A stretch of DNA of 64,000 nt, from contig CAJXZP010000001.1 in NCBI GenBank assembly GCA_913062955.1, forward strand, positions 1-64,000. Reading direction: 5' to 3'. Made by a program: the position numbers and the translations under genes. Of this stretch, positions 44,801 through 53,168 are shown piece after piece. Numbering within the stretch: position 1 is the stretch's first letter; each line of letters begins with the position of its first letter. This DNA comes from an uncultured Flavobacteriales bacterium. GTDB taxonomy: Bacteria; Bacteroidota; Bacteroidia; Flavobacteriales_G; Salibacteraceae. Under the pieces are notes generated by a model. The model did not search any database and was not told the DNA's origin. It saw nothing but the letters and a program-made list of their open reading frames with translations.

Positions 44801-44817
44801 TTGCATAACAAATGCAA
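44801..44817. promoter_or_regulatory. Candidate MarR operator
   Basis: TTGCAT-N5-ATGCAA dyad (arms 44801-44806 and 44812-44817) lies in the 288-bp gap between marR and egtB. MarR-type regulators often bind TTGC-N-GCAA palindromes of this size. It is 84 bp from the egtB -7 box and 160 bp from the marR start. Confidence 0.4.
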
Positions 44818-44901
44818 CCCTAATTATTAATTTCCTTCTTGGAATTTGCATAATTTAGGACTTTAGTCATGTAGTCTACAATTCGAAACACCATTGATAG
44901 A

Positions 44902-44909
44902 TATGTTTG
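44902..44909 (+). promoter_or_regulatory. -7 promoter element for egtBD
   Basis: TATGTTTG is an exact TAnnTTTG match, 19 bp upstream of the egtB ATG. Confidence 0.6.
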
Positions 44910-44928
44910 AGAGTTAAAATCCGGAAGA

Positions 44929-46092
44929 ATGAAAAATATTTTAATAGAGCGTTTTCTACATATTCGAAACAAGTCAGTTGCGATTTGTTCCCCTCTTCAA
45001 ATTGAAGATTATGTGGCCCAACCCATTGCGGATGTTAGTCCTCCAAAATGGCATTTAGCCCATACTACCTGGTTTTTTGAAACTTTTATTTTGAAAGTAA
45101 TTGCAGATTATGAGGTGTTTAATGAGGAGTATGATTATTTATTCAATTCCTACTATAATCATATTGGAGAGAGGGTAGGGAGAGGTAAGCGTGGAGATAT
45201 TACTCGTCCTGGAGTGGAAGATATTCTAGAATACCGATCGTATGTAAATGATCAAATGGTACTGCTAATAGAGCATTGGACCCTGAAACAGTTTGACGAA
45301 TGGAGACCTATTGTTGAATTAGGATTACAACATGAACAGCAACACCAAGAGTTACTTTGGACGGACTTAAAGTTTATTTTAGGAGTAAGTCCCATGTTTC
45401 CGGTTTACTCAAAAGAAAATCCAATTGATAATAAGTGGGAAAAGAATGATATGAATTTTATTTCCATAAAGGAAGGTGTGTATGATATTGGATACCAAGG
45501 GGATGAATTTTGTTTTGATAATGAACAAGGGCGGCATAAAGTTTTCTTGCATGATTATAAAATAGCAGATCGGTTAGTGACTAACGAAGAATTTATGGAG
45601 TTTGTAGAATCTGGAGGTTACGATGACTTTAATTTATGGCATGATGAAGCGTGGCATTGGATTCAAGATAATAACATTGATTCTCCATTGTATTGGCGTC
45701 ATATTAATGGTGGCTGGTTTGAATTTACGTTAACTGGTTTGGAGGAAGTGGACCCCCATAAAGCGGCCACACATATTAGTTATTTTGAGGCTTGGGCCTA
45801 TGCACAATGGAAAGGGATGCGTTTACCCACAGAATTTGAATGGGAGGTTGCCAGTGAAAACTTTGAGTGGGGTCACCGTTGGGAATGGACCAATAGTGCT
45901 TACTTGGCTTATCCTGGGTACAAAAAAATGGCAGGCGCCATTGGTGAATACAATGGCAAATTTATGGTAAATCAAATGGTACTTAGAGGATGTTCGGTAG
46001 CTACACCCGAAGATCATTCTAGAAAAACGTACCGAAATTTCTGGCCAGCCAGTTCAAAAACACAATTTACGGGTATTCGTTTAGCCCAATAA
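44929..46092 (+). CDS. egtB: Ergothioneine biosynthesis sulfoxide synthase EgtB
   Basis: 387-aa non-haem iron enzyme that joins a cysteine-type thiol to hercynine with oxygen. N-terminal DinB-like domain (about 1-165): likely Fe ligands His45 (LAHTTWFFE), His135 and His139 (HEQQHQE). C-terminal formylglycine-enzyme-like domain (about 170-387) ends in RNFWPASSKTQFTGIRLA. It is shorter than mycobacterial EgtB (about 430 aa). Whether it takes cysteine or gamma-glutamylcysteine cannot be read; the absence of egtA and egtC nearby hints at cysteine. The gene is 17 bp from egtD and has its own -7 box. Ovothiol or another histidine thiol is an alternative product. Confidence 0.88.
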   Translation: MKNILIERFLHIRNKSVAICSPLQIEDYVAQPIADVSPPKWHLAHTTWFFETFILKVIADYEVFNEEYDYLFNSYYNHIGERVGRGKRGDITRPGVEDILEYRSYVNDQMVLLIEHWTLKQFDEWRPIVELGLQHEQQHQELLWTDLKFILGVSPMFPVYSKENPIDNKWEKNDMNFISIKEGVYDIGYQGDEFCFDNEQGRHKVFLHDYKIADRLVTNEEFMEFVESGGYDDFNLWHDEAWHWIQDNNIDSPLYWRHINGGWFEFTLTGLEEVDPHKAATHISYFEAWAYAQWKGMRLPTEFEWEVASENFEWGHRWEWTNSAYLAYPGYKKMAGAIGEYNGKFMVNQMVLRGCSVATPEDHSRKTYRNFWPASSKTQFTGIRLAQ

Positions 46093-46109
46093 AAAAATAC
46101 GAACACTAC

Positions 46110-47072
46110 ATGATTACAACTACGCAATTATCTCAATTTGCTATAGATACCATGGAAGGTTTAAGGAAACCACAAAAGACCATGATGTCGAAATATTTTT
46201 ACGATGCCAAAGGAGATGGCATTTTTCAACAAATTATGGCCATGCCCGAGTATTACTTAACGCGTTCGGAAATGGAAATTTTCCAGCACCAAAAAGATGA
46301 AATTTTCAGCCAAGTATGCCCTAAAGGATTACCTTTTAATTTGATTGAATTAGGAGCTGGGGACGGTTCTAAAACTAAAGTGTTGTTGAAACATTTTTTG
46401 AAAATGGGAATTGATTTCACTTATTACCCGGTGGATATATCCCAAAACATTTTGAAAGAGCTGGTAGCGATGTTAAAAGAAGAAATTCCGGAATTGGATG
46501 TGCGTCCGCTACATATGGATTATTTTGAGGCCCTGAAACATATGGAACAATTTACGGGACGTAAAAATGTAACCATGTTCTTAGGTTCCAATATTGGAAA
46601 TTTTAGTGAAGAGCGCTTAGAGGAGTTTTTGATCAAATTACAAGGCTATTTTAAACCCAATGATAAATTACTTTTGGGAGTAGATTTAAAAAAAGATCCT
46701 GATATTATCCTCAATGCCTATAACGATAAACCTGGAATTACGGCTTCGTTTAATATGAACTTGTTGGATAGAATGAACAATGAATTGGGTGCTGATTTCG
46801 ACTTGCATGGCTTTAAGCATTACGCCATGTATGAGCCCGTAACCGGTGAAGCGCGTAGTTATTTGGTTTCTTTAAAAGAGCAAGTGGTACGGTTGGATGA
46901 ATTAGATTTTGAAGTTGCCTTTGAAACAGGGGAGTGTATTCATACTGAAATTAGTAAAAAATACTCCGTAAGTAGACTAAAAGAACTATCTGAAAAATGT
47001 GGTTTTGTGACCTCTAAAAACTTCTATGACACCAAGGACTATTACGTAAACACTATGTGGGAAGTGCTGTGA
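46110..47072 (+). CDS. egtD: Histidine N-alpha-methyltransferase EgtD
   Basis: 320-aa SAM-dependent methyltransferase that trimethylates L-histidine to hercynine. Characteristic blocks are YFYDAKGDGIFQQIMAMPEYYLTRSEMEI near the N-terminus, NLIELGAGDGSKTKVLL (SAM site) and FLGSNIGNFSEERLEEFL. It follows egtB in a two-gene operon ended by a terminator. Both products together would make the sulfoxide intermediate of ergothioneine; a C-S lyase (EgtE) is not in the window. It is unlikely to take tyrosine or another substrate, because the pairing with EgtB is diagnostic. Confidence 0.92.
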   Translation: MITTTQLSQFAIDTMEGLRKPQKTMMSKYFYDAKGDGIFQQIMAMPEYYLTRSEMEIFQHQKDEIFSQVCPKGLPFNLIELGAGDGSKTKVLLKHFLKMGIDFTYYPVDISQNILKELVAMLKEEIPELDVRPLHMDYFEALKHMEQFTGRKNVTMFLGSNIGNFSEERLEEFLIKLQGYFKPNDKLLLGVDLKKDPDIILNAYNDKPGITASFNMNLLDRMNNELGADFDLHGFKHYAMYEPVTGEARSYLVSLKEQVVRLDELDFEVAFETGECIHTEISKKYSVSRLKELSEKCGFVTSKNFYDTKDYYVNTMWEVL

Positions 47073-47224
47073 AAGTCGGGAGATAGAAATGGTAAAGGCC
47101 AATACAGAGGATTGGTGAGGAAAGTGACTAGAATTGAAACTGTTTAGTGAGTGGAGTGGGAAGATTCACCAGCGATTGGAGAATTCAATTAAAAGGGGGT
47201 TAAATCTTTAACTATTAAACAAAA

Positions 47225-47253
47225 AATGCCGCTGAAAGATTAGCGGCATTTTT
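47225..47253. terminator. Terminator between egtD and the second helicase gene
   Basis: AATGCCGCT/AGCGGCATT perfect 9-bp stem (47225-47233 and 47242-47250) with an 8-nt loop. It has A-rich and T-rich flanks, so it probably works in both directions. Confidence 0.85.
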
Positions 47254-47293
47254 CGTTTAATTTTTTCGGAGTCTTTCTATCCAACCCCAAATT

Positions 47294-48559
47294 CTATTTT
47301 TTCTTATTTTTTTTAGCCTTCTTTTTACCGGCTTTCTTTTTTCTGAAGGCTTCTACCTCTTCAATTTCTTGCATCATGGAAGCAATGGAATCTGCTTGTT
47401 CGCTAGAAGAAAACATGATGTCATGATAATCATCTTTAGAGATGTCTAGTACCTTAATTTTTTTGGTAACAAACTCCTCGATTTTAGAAAGCATTTCTTT
47501 TTCCGATTCGCTACAAAATGAAAGGGCAATACCTTTCTTTTTTCCCCTACCGGTTCTACCAATACGGTGAACATATGTTTCTGGGTGTTCATCTGGTAAA
47601 TCGTAATTAATCACGAAATCCACATCTGGAATATCAATTCCTCGGGCACTTACATCCGTTGCAATCAAAACACGGTTCTTACCCGTTTTGAAATTATTTA
47701 GTACTTTTTCACGATGTTGCTGTACAATATCTCCATGAATAGTTTCGGTATGAATTTCAACACGATCCATGGCACTACGCACGCGTTCTGCTCTCACCTT
47801 AGTTCTTACAAAAACCAGAATCTTAGCTTCTTTCTCATCCTTAATAAACTGTTCCAGAAAAAAACGTTTATCGTTCATTTCTATAAATGTAACCGAGTGT
47901 TCCACGTTTTTTGAAACCGGATCTTTAGGTGATATTTGAATTCGGATGGGATTGGAAACCAAGGAATGCGCTAATTTTTTAATCTTTTTATTAATAGTAG
48001 CGGAGAAGAAAAGTGTTTGATGTTTTCCAGGAAGGTATTTTTTTATGTCTTCGATATCCTTATAAAAACCCAAATCTAACATATGATCGGCTTCATCTAA
48101 AATTAAGTAATCCACCCGTCTCAATTGAATATGCAATTGATTAATTAAATCAAACATTCTTCCTGGTGTGGCGACTAAAACATCCACTCCTTTTTCTAAC
48201 TTTTTGATTTGTGGGTCCTGTTCTACACCCCCATAAACTGCCAAAGTTTTTACTTGGGTTTTCTTTCCAATGGTATCAAAAACTTCCGCAATTTGAACAA
48301 CTAATTCGCGAGTAGGAGCCATAACTACACATTTGATTCCATCGATGCGCTGCTTGTTTTTTCTTCGTTGTATCATTTCCAGAATAGGAATGACGAATGC
48401 GGCAGTTTTACCTGTACCGGTTTGTGCAATAGCCAAAACATCTTCGCCTCTTAAAATAGGTGAAATAGCTTTGTACTGGATATCTGTAGGACGTTTGTAA
48501 TCTAATTTACGAAGTTGTTCCTTAATCCGCTCGGTAATATGGTAATCGTCAAATTTCAT
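47294..48559 (-). CDS. DEAD-box RNA helicase, RhlE-like
   Basis: 421-aa RNA helicase with motif Q at the start, AQTGTGKT (about 44-51), PTREL, DEAD (about 152-155), SAT and HRIGRTGRG. It lacks the DbpA-type RNA-binding domain of the helicase at 89-2077 and ends in a Lys-rich tail (KKKAGKKKAKKNKKK) that may bind RNA. It is transcribed from a -7 box placed four bases before its ATG, so the message may be leaderless. Confidence 0.93.
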   Translation of the reverse strand: MKFDDYHITERIKEQLRKLDYKRPTDIQYKAISPILRGEDVLAIAQTGTGKTAAFVIPILEMIQRRKNKQRIDGIKCVVMAPTRELVVQIAEVFDTIGKKTQVKTLAVYGGVEQDPQIKKLEKGVDVLVATPGRMFDLINQLHIQLRRVDYLILDEADHMLDLGFYKDIEDIKKYLPGKHQTLFFSATINKKIKKLAHSLVSNPIRIQISPKDPVSKNVEHSVTFIEMNDKRFFLEQFIKDEKEAKILVFVRTKVRAERVRSAMDRVEIHTETIHGDIVQQHREKVLNNFKTGKNRVLIATDVSARGIDIPDVDFVINYDLPDEHPETYVHRIGRTGRGKKKGIALSFCSESEKEMLSKIEEFVTKKIKVLDISKDDYHDIMFSSSEQADSIASMMQEIEEVEAFRKKKAGKKKAKKNKKK

Positions 48560-48563
48560 GCGG

Positions 48564-48571
48564 CAAAGATA
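48564..48571 (-). promoter_or_regulatory. -7 promoter element adjoining an ATG start
   Basis: TATCTTTG on the minus strand exactly matches TAnnTTTG and ends four bases before the helicase ATG at 48559. The spacing equals that of the GTG gene at 31063. Confidence 0.5.
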
Positions 48572-48615
48572 GAACCCAAAATCTTTTTAATAACCAAGGG
48601 GTAGTGGATATGTTA

Positions 48616-51600
48616 CTAGAAGGTTTTGAATTGAACCTTACGTCTTTTCTCTACAATATAGAAAGACATATACATCCCATCTTGCGTGGATTTCAAGGTC
48701 AAGGGGATATTGTTTTTAGAAAGCTTATAGGTGTCTCCTAATATGGATTCGTCCATAGTTAAAGTATACGCTCCATTAGGAAGGTAAAATTCAAAATGTC
48801 CGTCAATATCCGTTAGTGTATTGTAAGTTCGACCTCCAGTTGCCGATATTTTTATCCGCGACATATCAAATGTTTTATCCTTATCAGCGATGGCAATTTT
48901 TTGACGATCCAGAATTACATCTCCATAAACTTTTACACCTCTCATAAATGGAATTAAAATTTGACCACTATTTAAAATAGTAATAGAATCCTCTAACTCA
49001 GGAAACCAACCTTCCATTTTTTCTAAAGCAATAATAGAAATAGGATATGTTCCAATTGGCATATTTGCTAATTCCGCTTTTCCTTTTGCATTGGTAATAA
49101 TTTCATTACCATCCACTCGTACAATAATGTTTTCCATGACAGGTTCATCATTATCTTTCATGTGGTTACCATTTACATCGTAAAATACAATAACCGTATT
49201 GCTCGCATGACGTTTCTTTGCATATGGAATAGGAATCCCAAATTCTTTGCGAATACTTACGTTAATATTTACATTACTATTGGTGTTCGCAGCTGTATTA
49301 ATAGATTCACCCGTGAAGTTATTAGCTTCGTAAATAGATCCATAATTGCTGGTAGAATAACTGAAGTTAGCTTCCAAACCATATCTCCATCCCGAATTAG
49401 TGAAATAATACATTTTTGGATAACACCCTATATTATGACCATTAAAGCGATTATTATAACTATAGGTAAAGGAGTTCTCCATTAAATAATGCGGGTTTTT
49501 AAAAAGGTATTGATTTTGAATTGAAACTCTAAATGATTGAGGAGTAACACCTTCTCGTTGCATGTTGACTAAGGCATTTGTAGATAAAGCACCGTAGTTA
49601 TACTTCATACTCAAGTTCCAAACTCTAAATCGTAAAATACTAGATAATTCTAAAGTGAAATAATCTGATTTTACAGGAATATCTAGCGGATTATTGTAGG
49701 CCGCTTTTACGAAAAAGGAAGAAAGGAAGTTCTTTCTGAAATCGAAGTTTGAAAATCTGAAAGTGGCTCCACGAGAGTGTACTCTATTGGCCGAGTAATC
49801 GGAGATGTTATAGAATATTCCGGGTTGAATTACACCTAGAGTGGTGGACTTACTCATCACGATATTGTTAAATAACATCTTTTGAGTATATCCGAAATTA
49901 TTTCCATTGGTTTTAAACGACTCCATGTTTTGGTAGTTGTTGTTTACGTAAACATCTAACCCGGGTTTAATCGAAATGGTAGTTCTATGGTTTCCACTAA
50001 TACGTTTAAATCCTCCATAGCTAAATTTTGGATCATTATATTGAGCGCTAACTCTTGTTTTTATTTTTTTCTTAAAATATATGGTAGAAACATTTCCACT
50101 AATAAGATAGCCTTGAACCGTTAGTTCCCGTCCAGTAGTATTTGATGTCCTATTGGAACCAGCCACCATAAAATTGAAAAAATATTTTCTTTTAATGTTA
50201 AAAGAAGGACTCAACGTAGCTACATCAATAGTCGTATTGTTTTTGTTGTTGATCCCTCTTCCTATTTTTCCTGATATTTTAAAATCTTCACTCAATTTGT
50301 AAGAATGACCTAATCCAAAAGATTCTGTATTTGATTTTTTGAATAGACTTGGGCTACGTACATAGAATGCCGAAGTTTTTTGATTTACAGCATATTTATG
50401 AGAAACCTTTATTCCTTGACCAGCGTTGTAAACTCCTATTAGGTTCCCACTAACTTGTCCGATTTCAATCGTTGATTTCTGATTGAAATAACCAATGTAC
50501 CAAGGTACCGATTTAAGTAAATCATCGTTCCAATAGGCTTGTGAATAGTTTAATTGCGTGAAATATGCAATACTCGAGTTTTTATCAATTTGTTTATATC
50601 CACGCATATTTATAGACATAAAAGTAAAGTCAGATAATACATTTTGAATATTTGCTTCTACCGTTAATGGTAAATTTGGATATCCAAAAGGGGATACCTT
50701 CAGGCTATTCGGTAATTTAATTAAATCGAGTTTATTGGTTTTTTTATAGATATCTGAACCTAATCCTTTGGGTTCTTTCGAATTAATATAAAGGGTATTC
50801 TTTTTCATCGTCAAGTTCGCATTCGGATTATGGTTTTGAATGGAAACTTTACGAAAATTTCTTTGATTTAAACCCGTAACAGATGCTCTAAATGCGAGAG
50901 TAGTATCGTGTCCAGCAAGTAAGGTGATGGTTTTTGATTTGTTTTTCAATACATTGTCATTCGTATCCTTTAAAATTAAACCTTCTGTGGTACGTTGATC
51001 AATTAAAATGTCTTGACTAAAATTCCCGGTATTGATAATATTGTAATTAAAATCTTTTTCCTGTTCATCATTTTTAAAATAGATACGCGTACCTTCTTGA
51101 ATCGCTGCTTCCCAAGTAACTACTTTTTTCGTGAATAGAGAAAAGTAACCGCTTGCGATTTGTTCATCTTCTTGATTTATTAAAAAGGTGTTTATGATGA
51201 TCTCCGTATTACTATTCATCATCTTTTTTGGAATAAGAATAAGAGGAATGAATATTTTTTCTTCGGGTTGAAGTTTATAAGCTTTATTATCGGTTAGATT
51301 CATCCATCCCGAAGGAAACAGGATATCTACCATGAAAATTTGTTCTTCGGTCGTTTTGTTGAGTATCGTTAAAACGTTAGAAATAATTTCCCCTTTTTTT
51401 AATTCAATCGCTGTATCACTGAAAAAAATGTTGACTTGATTGGGAATGAATTCTTGTACAGGTTTAATGCTATTTGACGTATCTGATAATGTGGTGTCTA
51501 TTGTGGCGGTGGAAGTGTCTCCATCAATGGCCACAAGGGAGTCTCCATTAATACCTTTAACTTGCGTAAACGCAAAAGAGGTACAAAAAAGCAATAACAA

Positions 51601-51651
51601 AATTGTTAGTGTTTTTGGCAGGATAGAACGATATGTGTGGTGAGGAAACAT
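48616..51651 (-). CDS. Usher-like outer-membrane barrel protein of a putative fibre system
   Basis: 1011-aa protein, last of four co-directional genes. It has a signal peptide (about 1-30, FAFTQ), then about 250 residues of Ig-like beta domains (e.g. VNIFFSDTAIELKKGEIISNVLTI). A long region (about 300-810) of alternating hydrophobic strands rich in Tyr, Phe, Asn, Ser and Gly looks like a 20-24-strand outer-membrane barrel. After about residue 815 come two beta-sandwich domains: a SdrD_B/Cna-B-like one (VIVFYDVNGNHMKDNDEP) and a CarboxypepD_reg-like one (ISATGGRTYNTLTDIDGHFEFYLPNG). N-terminal domain, large barrel and C-terminal Ig domains is the plan of fimbrial ushers, but I see no plug and no clear FimD motif. 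It is possibly a distant analogue. No TonB box or plug domain was found. Confidence 0.72.
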   Translation of the reverse strand: MFPHHTYRSILPKTLTILLLLFCTSFAFTQVKGINGDSLVAIDGDTSTATIDTTLSDTSNSIKPVQEFIPNQVNIFFSDTAIELKKGEIISNVLTILNKTTEEQIFMVDILFPSGWMNLTDNKAYKLQPEEKIFIPLILIPKKMMNSNTEIIINTFLINQEDEQIASGYFSLFTKKVVTWEAAIQEGTRIYFKNDEQEKDFNYNIINTGNFSQDILIDQRTTEGLILKDTNDNVLKNKSKTITLLAGHDTTLAFRASVTGLNQRNFRKVSIQNHNPNANLTMKKNTLYINSKEPKGLGSDIYKKTNKLDLIKLPNSLKVSPFGYPNLPLTVEANIQNVLSDFTFMSINMRGYKQIDKNSSIAYFTQLNYSQAYWNDDLLKSVPWYIGYFNQKSTIEIGQVSGNLIGVYNAGQGIKVSHKYAVNQKTSAFYVRSPSLFKKSNTESFGLGHSYKLSEDFKISGKIGRGINNKNNTTIDVATLSPSFNIKRKYFFNFMVAGSNRTSNTTGRELTVQGYLISGNVSTIYFKKKIKTRVSAQYNDPKFSYGGFKRISGNHRTTISIKPGLDVYVNNNYQNMESFKTNGNNFGYTQKMLFNNIVMSKSTTLGVIQPGIFYNISDYSANRVHSRGATFRFSNFDFRKNFLSSFFVKAAYNNPLDIPVKSDYFTLELSSILRFRVWNLSMKYNYGALSTNALVNMQREGVTPQSFRVSIQNQYLFKNPHYLMENSFTYSYNNRFNGHNIGCYPKMYYFTNSGWRYGLEANFSYSTSNYGSIYEANNFTGESINTAANTNSNVNINVSIRKEFGIPIPYAKKRHASNTVIVFYDVNGNHMKDNDEPVMENIIVRVDGNEIITNAKGKAELANMPIGTYPISIIALEKMEGWFPELEDSITILNSGQILIPFMRGVKVYGDVILDRQKIAIADKDKTFDMSRIKISATGGRTYNTLTDIDGHFEFYLPNGAYTLTMDESILGDTYKLSKNNIPLTLKSTQDGMYMSFYIVEKRRKVQFKTF

Positions 51652-51657
51652 TGGTGC

Positions 51658-52287
51658 TTAGAGGTTCTCTTCTAGTCTAAATTTGATGTTTAATTGAAAA
51701 ATTCCAGGATTAAAATCGTATCCTGGTTTTACTCTAATGTCAATAGTGAAATTGAATTCATCATAGTTTGTGAGGTAGGAACCGGGGCCGTTTGTATTTA
51801 GTGTACAAGTTCCGGATGGCGTTACAGGTAACATGGGAGCAATAATGTCAAGGATGTCCATGTGGTTATTGAAAGTACTATAAAATCCATCCATGGGTGA
51901 AGTTCCGCAGTTGTTCCTTACTCGTATTTCAAGTGCATCTACTGTTGGATTTTGTCCTCCTCCTGTACCATACAAATTAAGTTCTTCCCATTCATCTGCT
52001 GGTGTGCCAGCGGATGGGTTGTTTTCTATAGTCATGATTAGACTCCAAGAACATAAAGGATCTATAACCGCTTTATTTTCAACTCGAACTTTAATTTTTG
52101 CAACACCATTAATCGTAAATCCTCCCGTGTATCTGGAAAAAGAATCGAACGTTAACAAGGAGTTAACAGAAGTGTTTTGCTCTATTTCAACTAACCCACA
52201 ATGTATTTGACTATGGGCTGGTTTAAACAGAAATAGTAATGAAATTACTGTGAAGAATAATGTTTTTACGTGGGGAATGGTGTGCAT
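51658..52287 (-). CDS. Putative minor (tip) subunit of the fibre system
   Basis: 209-aa exported protein with a signal peptide (cut after AHSQ at about 27). The mature part is beta-rich with four cysteines (IHCG, DPLCSW, NNCG, SGTCT), likely two disulfides. The C-terminal strand NPGIFQLNIKFRLEENL has the same pattern as EPGVYTMYVQYILLEDQ of the neighbouring putative major subunit. An SW-containing strand is also shared (LCSWSLIM and TVSWDLYA). It has no long alternating strand at its mature N-terminus, unlike the major subunit, so a terminal or adhesive position is possible. It starts 62 bp after the major subunit gene, past a hairpin, and is followed 6 bp later by the usher-like gene. Confidence 0.65.
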   Translation of the reverse strand: MHTIPHVKTLFFTVISLLFLFKPAHSQIHCGLVEIEQNTSVNSLLTFDSFSRYTGGFTINGVAKIKVRVENKAVIDPLCSWSLIMTIENNPSAGTPADEWEELNLYGTGGGQNPTVDALEIRVRNNCGTSPMDGFYSTFNNHMDILDIIAPMLPVTPSGTCTLNTNGPGSYLTNYDEFNFTIDIRVKPGYDFNPGIFQLNIKFRLEENL

Positions 52288-52302
52288 TATATCTGTTTTA
52301 AT

Positions 52303-52333
52303 AAAGGAAGTAACTTCTTAAGTTACTTCCTTT
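52303..52333 (-). promoter_or_regulatory. 14-bp hairpin between the putative major and minor subunit genes
   Basis: AAAGGAAGTAACTT (52303-52316) and AAGTTACTTCCTTT (52320-52333) form a perfect 14-bp stem with a 3-nt loop, starting 16 nt after the putative major subunit stop codon. Only a weak T-rich tract follows on the minus strand. Such a hairpin could partly terminate transcription or protect upstream mRNA, so that the major subunit is made in excess over the minor subunit and usher. Confidence 0.7.
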
Positions 52334-52349
52334 TAATTTTAAATGCGAT

Positions 52350-53132
52350 CTATTGATCTTCTAACAAAATGTACTGAACGTACATTGTGTAAACACCTGG
52401 CTCAGCATAAGCACCTGCGTTTAAAGAAGCAGTAACTAAATCTTCAGATGTTCCACCATCAGCGTTGTGTGCCATTGGGAAAATTGCAGGTAAACCTGGC
52501 AAAATTCTGTAATCAATTACATAGTAAAAGTCAGATGTGATACCGTTTTGGTTCATATAAGACCCACCTTGCATAAAATCGTTACCAGCGATACCAGAAA
52601 CACCTTTATGTCCAGCGATGTATTTGTCATCTGTAGAAGGTGCAGTGTTTGTTCCTGCATTCACGTATAAACTGTTTTGTGCAGAAGGAATAGAAGAAGG
52701 AGAGAATGCTGCTGAATAATCAGAGAATGTTCCTGCTGATGCTGCAGCACCACTGTTTGCTTGAGATTGACGTAATTCTAATAAACTTAATGGTAAATCT
52801 TCGATTGCATTAATGTTTGAATTTCCGTAATCAATTTGTTGATCCCAAAAAGTAGGTCCGTTTGTTCCAGTTGATCTTCCAACTGCATATAAATCCCAAG
52901 ATACAGTAGAACTTACTTTTAAAACTGTTGCACCATAATGGGTAATCCCTGCGTAATACTCATCGATATCGTCAAATACAAATTCGATTTGGTCTGGAGT
53001 GGTCATATCCAATTGTAATACTGGTTGTAGATCCAGTGTTACTGTTACATCTTTTTCATCAATTAACTGTGCGTTTACAGTTGTCATTCCTGCGATCATC
53101 ATCGCTGCTGTTAGTAAGCTTACTTTTTTCAT
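52350..53132 (-). CDS. Putative major subunit (pilin-like) of the fibre system
   Basis: 260-aa exported protein with a signal peptide (cut after VNAQ at about 22). The mature N-terminus, DVTVTLDLQPVLQLDM, alternates hydrophobic and polar residues like a donor strand. The body is beta-rich and low in Lys, with long Gly/Ser/Ala/Asn stretches (SQANSGAAASAGTFSDYSAAF). The C-terminal strand EPGVYTMYVQYILLEDQ is shared in pattern with the neighbouring minor subunit. No cysteines are seen. It follows the chaperone-like gene by 36 bp and ends just before a strong hairpin. It could also be a secreted surface protein of unrelated role; I rate the subunit call as probable, not proven. Confidence 0.68.
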   Translation of the reverse strand: MKKVSLLTAAMMIAGMTTVNAQLIDEKDVTVTLDLQPVLQLDMTTPDQIEFVFDDIDEYYAGITHYGATVLKVSSTVSWDLYAVGRSTGTNGPTFWDQQIDYGNSNINAIEDLPLSLLELRQSQANSGAAASAGTFSDYSAAFSPSSIPSAQNSLYVNAGTNTAPSTDDKYIAGHKGVSGIAGNDFMQGGSYMNQNGITSDFYYVIDYRILPGLPAIFPMAHNADGGTSEDLVTASLNAGAYAEPGVYTMYVQYILLEDQ

Positions 53133-53168
53133 AATAATTAGTGATTATTGGTTAGTAAAAATTTTTAT

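Noticed and set aside
48616-51651. TonB-dependent receptor call for the 1011-aa protein
   Set aside because: No plug domain or TonB box was seen before the barrel, and the C-terminus carries beta-sandwich domains after the barrel, which receptors lack.
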